Positions 5,133 to 7,640 of a DNA stretch of 7,640 nucleotides are shown piece after piece. Position 1 is the stretch's first letter, and each line of letters opens with the position of its first letter. The stretch is from assembly GCA_001828295.1 (NCBI GenBank), contig MHYI01000099.1, positions 1-7,640 of the forward strand, in the 5' to 3' direction. This stretch comes from Planctomycetes bacterium RBG_16_41_13 (GTDB lineage: Bacteria; Planctomycetota; Brocadiia; Brocadiales; Brocadiaceae). The notes under the pieces are model-generated. The model was not told the origin of the DNA. It saw nothing but the letters and a program-made list of their open reading frames with translations, and searched no databases. Position numbers and translations under genes: made by a program.

Positions 5133-7586
5133 ATGACGTTTGTCATTCTTTTTATTATTATTTCAATCATGACAGGATTTTTGCTTACTTATTTTCTGTC
5201 AGCAAGGTATTCAATCTTTGAACGGGTTGCTTATGGGACGGTTATTGGGGTAGGTTTACACACATGGATAGTTTATCTATTTTCATTACTGTGGGGACTT
5301 TCTGGTAAAAGTATATACATTTCAATTGCCTTGTCTGTGGCGTTAAGTTCAATAGTTCTGACAATCAAATGGGTGTCTTTAAAAGAGAAGATTCGTGATG
5401 AAATTACCGATATAAAGAAAGGCTTCTTCCTCAACAAAACGTGGTATTTTGCGCATATTGCAGTATTTTCATTTTTTACAACAATATTCTGGTGTTTATT
5501 TTCCAGGACAATAATCTGGAAAAAGGACGGCCTGTATGTTGGTCTGACAAATAATTATGGTGATCTCCCGCTGCATCTGGCTTATATTACCTCCTTTGTA
5601 TGGGGTAATAATATTCCCCCGCAGGACCCATCGTACGCAGGTGAAAAGCTGGTTTATCCGTTCCTCGCTGATTTCTTGTCTGCCATTTTTCTGAAGTTAG
5701 GGCTAAACTTCCGTGATATGTTATTTATTCCCGGATGGCTACTGACCGTTGCTTTTTATGGCGTGTTGTATTATTTCACGTATCGTTTGACAAAAAAAAG
5801 GCTTGCTGCTATTCTTTCTCCCTTTATATTTTTCTTTGCCGGCGGATTTGGTTTTTACTATTTTTACCAGGATATTTCAAATACATCTCAAGGTCTTTGG
5901 TCATTCCTCATGCACCTTCCCAGGGATTATACAAAGATTGAACCTTTAAACTACCACTGGATTACGCCTCTGACGTGTCTTAATGTGCCTCAGCGGGCGT
6001 ATCTTTTTGGTTTTCCCATTACGATATTAATTTTTACGCTTCTATACTCGGGTATAGAGCACACAAGGTCATCTTTTAAGAGAATGGAGGGGAGGAATGA
6101 GTTCCTTTTTGCCGGTATCCTTGCCGGAGCACTGCCTTTCTTTCACACACACAGTTTTCTGTCCTTGTTGATGGTTACGATACCCTTGGGTCTCATATTT
6201 TGGGACTGGCGTAAGTGGATTTTGTTTTTTCTGCCTGCATTTATTCTGTCATTACCACAGGTACTGTATCTTTCCGGAAACGTTGGCGGCGGGAGTTTTT
6301 TTAAACTTAATTTTGGCTGGATGGCGGGTAAAGAAAATTTCCTATGGTTCTGGCTGAAAAATACCGGCCTTTACTGGCCCTTGATTATAGCTGGATTCAC
6401 AACAATTTTTGTTTTTCGTAAGGGCACGGATCACCGTGCCCCTACACGTCTTGGGTTATATTCTTTGCCTTTTTTGATTCTTTTCCTCTTACCCAACCTG
6501 GTGCTTTTTGCCCCGTGGAGTTGGGATAATATAAAGATGTTGATTTATTGGTTCCTGGGAACAACGCCTATTGCTGCACTTGCTCTGGATCATCTGTATG
6601 AAAGTAAACGGTTCAGAGTTATTTCAAGGGTTGGTTTTTTCCTGGTCATGTTTTTCCTTACCATTGCAGGGGGTATCGACGTTTTTAAATATGCCATAGC
6701 TCCTGCAAACGGCTGGAGGGAGTTCACTACAGAGGAAATAGCGCTTGCAAAAAGAATTTCAAACGAAACTCCTCCATATGCAGTTTTTTTAAATGCACCC
6801 ATACACAATCACCTCGTGTTTTTGTCAGGCAGAAAGTCATTGATGGGTTTTCCGGGTCATGTGTGGAGTCATGGATATAGCGATAGTTATGGGCGTGAAC
6901 AAGATATTAAAAAAATGCTGTTAGGTGGAAATGGGGCTGCAGCATTGATAAACAAATACAAACCAGACTTTGTTACGATCGGGCCAAATGAGAGGCGGAT
7001 TGGCGCAAACAAGAGTTATTTTAACGATAATTTTTTTGATAGGAACTATGCCTGCATTATTACTACGAAACATTATAAAATATACGATCTCAACAAAAAG
7101 AATCAGCCCGTTGTCTCGGCAAATGAATATCCTCGTCAAAATGATAAGCAAATGGTATCAAGGCAGGGTGATGGATTATATGTTTGTTATTATAATAACA
7201 TGGATTGGAATGGTGAACCGATATATCAGGAGATAGATTCAGAGATAGAATTTAATTGGTCAAATGACGACGAAAAGCCACTATTTAGCCCATTTAGTGC
7301 GATTTGGAATGGTTACATCGATATTCATACGCCGGGTAAATACACATTCAAATTGACCTCAGATGATGGCTCCTGGCTTTACATAGATGATATTTTGGTG
7401 ATAGATAACGGCGGCAACCATGCAACAAAATCTGTGGCAGGTACGGTTACTTTAGAACCCGGCAAACACAAAATAATGATCAAATATTTTGATGCCGGAG
7501 GCGGGGCGGTGCTCAGCCTGTTGTGGATTCCACCAAATGAGAAAGAATCAAAGATACCAGTAGACAGATTAAAGGTAAAGGACTAG
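5133..7586 (+). CDS. Gene C: GT-C-like polytopic membrane protein with soluble domain and C-terminal PA14 domain
   Basis: Predicted protein of 817 residues. The start is ATG at 5133, with TAAGG (5123-5127) 5 bases upstream. Three N-terminal helices (to about 78) and a charged cytoplasmic loop precede a fourth helix and an extracytoplasmic loop with NYGDLPLH (141-148), NNIPPQDP (159-166) and a following YAGEKLVYPFLADFLSA. Asp144 is the acidic residue expected in a GT-C first loop. More helices follow to about residue 515. A soluble segment then has GHVWSHGYSDSYGREQDI (575-592) and DFVTIGPNERR (612-622), which distantly recalls the C-terminal part of DUF2298/YYY membrane proteins; this is pattern memory, not a search. 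PA14 occupies about 681-812: GLYVCYY, SDDGS (743-747), DNGGNH, KYFDAGGG. The gene is divergent from B. An unusual feature is a 28-bp palindrome read in frame at residues 429-439, in a loop between helices. By topology the PA14 domain is extracytoplasmic. The glycosyltransferase role is an inference from fold and neighbours; PA14 and membrane location are clear. Confidence 0.8.
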   Translation: MTFVILFIIISIMTGFLLTYFLSARYSIFERVAYGTVIGVGLHTWIVYLFSLLWGLSGKSIYISIALSVALSSIVLTIKWVSLKEKIRDEITDIKKGFFLNKTWYFAHIAVFSFFTTIFWCLFSRTIIWKKDGLYVGLTNNYGDLPLHLAYITSFVWGNNIPPQDPSYAGEKLVYPFLADFLSAIFLKLGLNFRDMLFIPGWLLTVAFYGVLYYFTYRLTKKRLAAILSPFIFFFAGGFGFYYFYQDISNTSQGLWSFLMHLPRDYTKIEPLNYHWITPLTCLNVPQRAYLFGFPITILIFTLLYSGIEHTRSSFKRMEGRNEFLFAGILAGALPFFHTHSFLSLLMVTIPLGLIFWDWRKWILFFLPAFILSLPQVLYLSGNVGGGSFFKLNFGWMAGKENFLWFWLKNTGLYWPLIIAGFTTIFVFRKGTDHRAPTRLGLYSLPFLILFLLPNLVLFAPWSWDNIKMLIYWFLGTTPIAALALDHLYESKRFRVISRVGFFLVMFFLTIAGGIDVFKYAIAPANGWREFTTEEIALAKRISNETPPYAVFLNAPIHNHLVFLSGRKSLMGFPGHVWSHGYSDSYGREQDIKKMLLGGNGAAALINKYKPDFVTIGPNERRIGANKSYFNDNFFDRNYACIITTKHYKIYDLNKKNQPVVSANEYPRQNDKQMVSRQGDGLYVCYYNNMDWNGEPIYQEIDSEIEFNWSNDDEKPLFSPFSAIWNGYIDIHTPGKYTFKLTSDDGSWLYIDDILVIDNGGNHATKSVAGTVTLEPGKHKIMIKYFDAGGGAVLSLLWIPPNEKESKIPVDRLKVKD
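6418..6445. repeat. Short palindromic repeat inside gene C
   Basis: GTAAGGGCACGG (6418-6429) and CCGTGCCCCTAC (6434-6445) are reverse complements except for one base, around the loop ATCA. It is read in frame as RKGTDHRAPTR (residues 429-439) between two hydrophobic segments. GTAGGGGCA/TGCCCCTAC palindromes recur between genes in other AT-rich bacteria as I recall them, so an in-frame insertion is plausible. Confidence 0.65.
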
Positions 7587-7622
7587 CGTGATAGAGACGC
7601 AGACCAATAAAAACGTTTGGAA

Positions 7623-7640
7623 CCACAGATTTCGCAGATT
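7623..7640. repeat. Edge of a CACAGATT-type interspersed repeat
   Basis: The last 18 bases read CCACAGATT then TCGCAGATT, two imperfect copies of a 9-base unit, cut off by the window end. Tandem CACAGATT-like tracts are common intergenic repeats in many bacterial genomes. Here the sequence begins 36 bases after the gene C stop. Only two units are visible, so the call is tentative. Confidence 0.4.

Overview
The window carries three long genes for multi-pass membrane proteins. All three look like GT-C-fold glycosyltransferases, the class that uses polyprenyl-phosphate sugars outside the cytoplasmic membrane, and each is fused to one or two PA14 domains (a beta-sandwich that often binds carbohydrate). 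The organism is not identifiable with certainty. The DNA is AT-rich, with Shine-Dalgarno-type ribosome sites and scattered CCCCCTT/AAGGGGG and GGGGCA/TGCCCC palindromes. This fits an AT-rich Gram-negative environmental bacterium; an anammox planctomycete (Brocadia/Kuenenia-like) is my best guess, by inference only.

Layout. Bases 1-48 may be the last codons of an upstream gene on the + strand. Gene A (52-2148, +) is a GT-C protein with a C-terminal PA14 domain. It converges across a 77-bp gap on gene B (4751-2226, -), which has an N-terminal membrane anchor, two PA14 domains in tandem and then a PMT/ArnT-like (GT39) core. The 381-bp region 4752-5132 separates gene B from the divergent gene C. 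It holds a plausible gene B promoter, a large CCCCC/GGGGG inverted-repeat element and a possible gene C promoter. Gene C (5133-7586, +) is a third, different GT-C-like protein with a soluble domain and a C-terminal PA14 domain. A short palindrome lies in frame inside gene C. The last 18 bases look like the edge of an interspersed CACAGATT-type repeat.

How they may work together. The catalytic loop and the PA14 domain are predicted on the same, extracytoplasmic side in all three proteins, even though PA14 is N-terminal in B and C-terminal in A and C. The simplest reading is that PA14 tethers each enzyme to a surface glycan or glycosylated acceptor, much as the MIR domain does in eukaryotic protein O-mannosyltransferases. 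That role, the sugar donors and the acceptors are all inferred. What the sequence itself shows is three dissimilar GT-C scaffolds carrying the same accessory domain within 7.5 kb.
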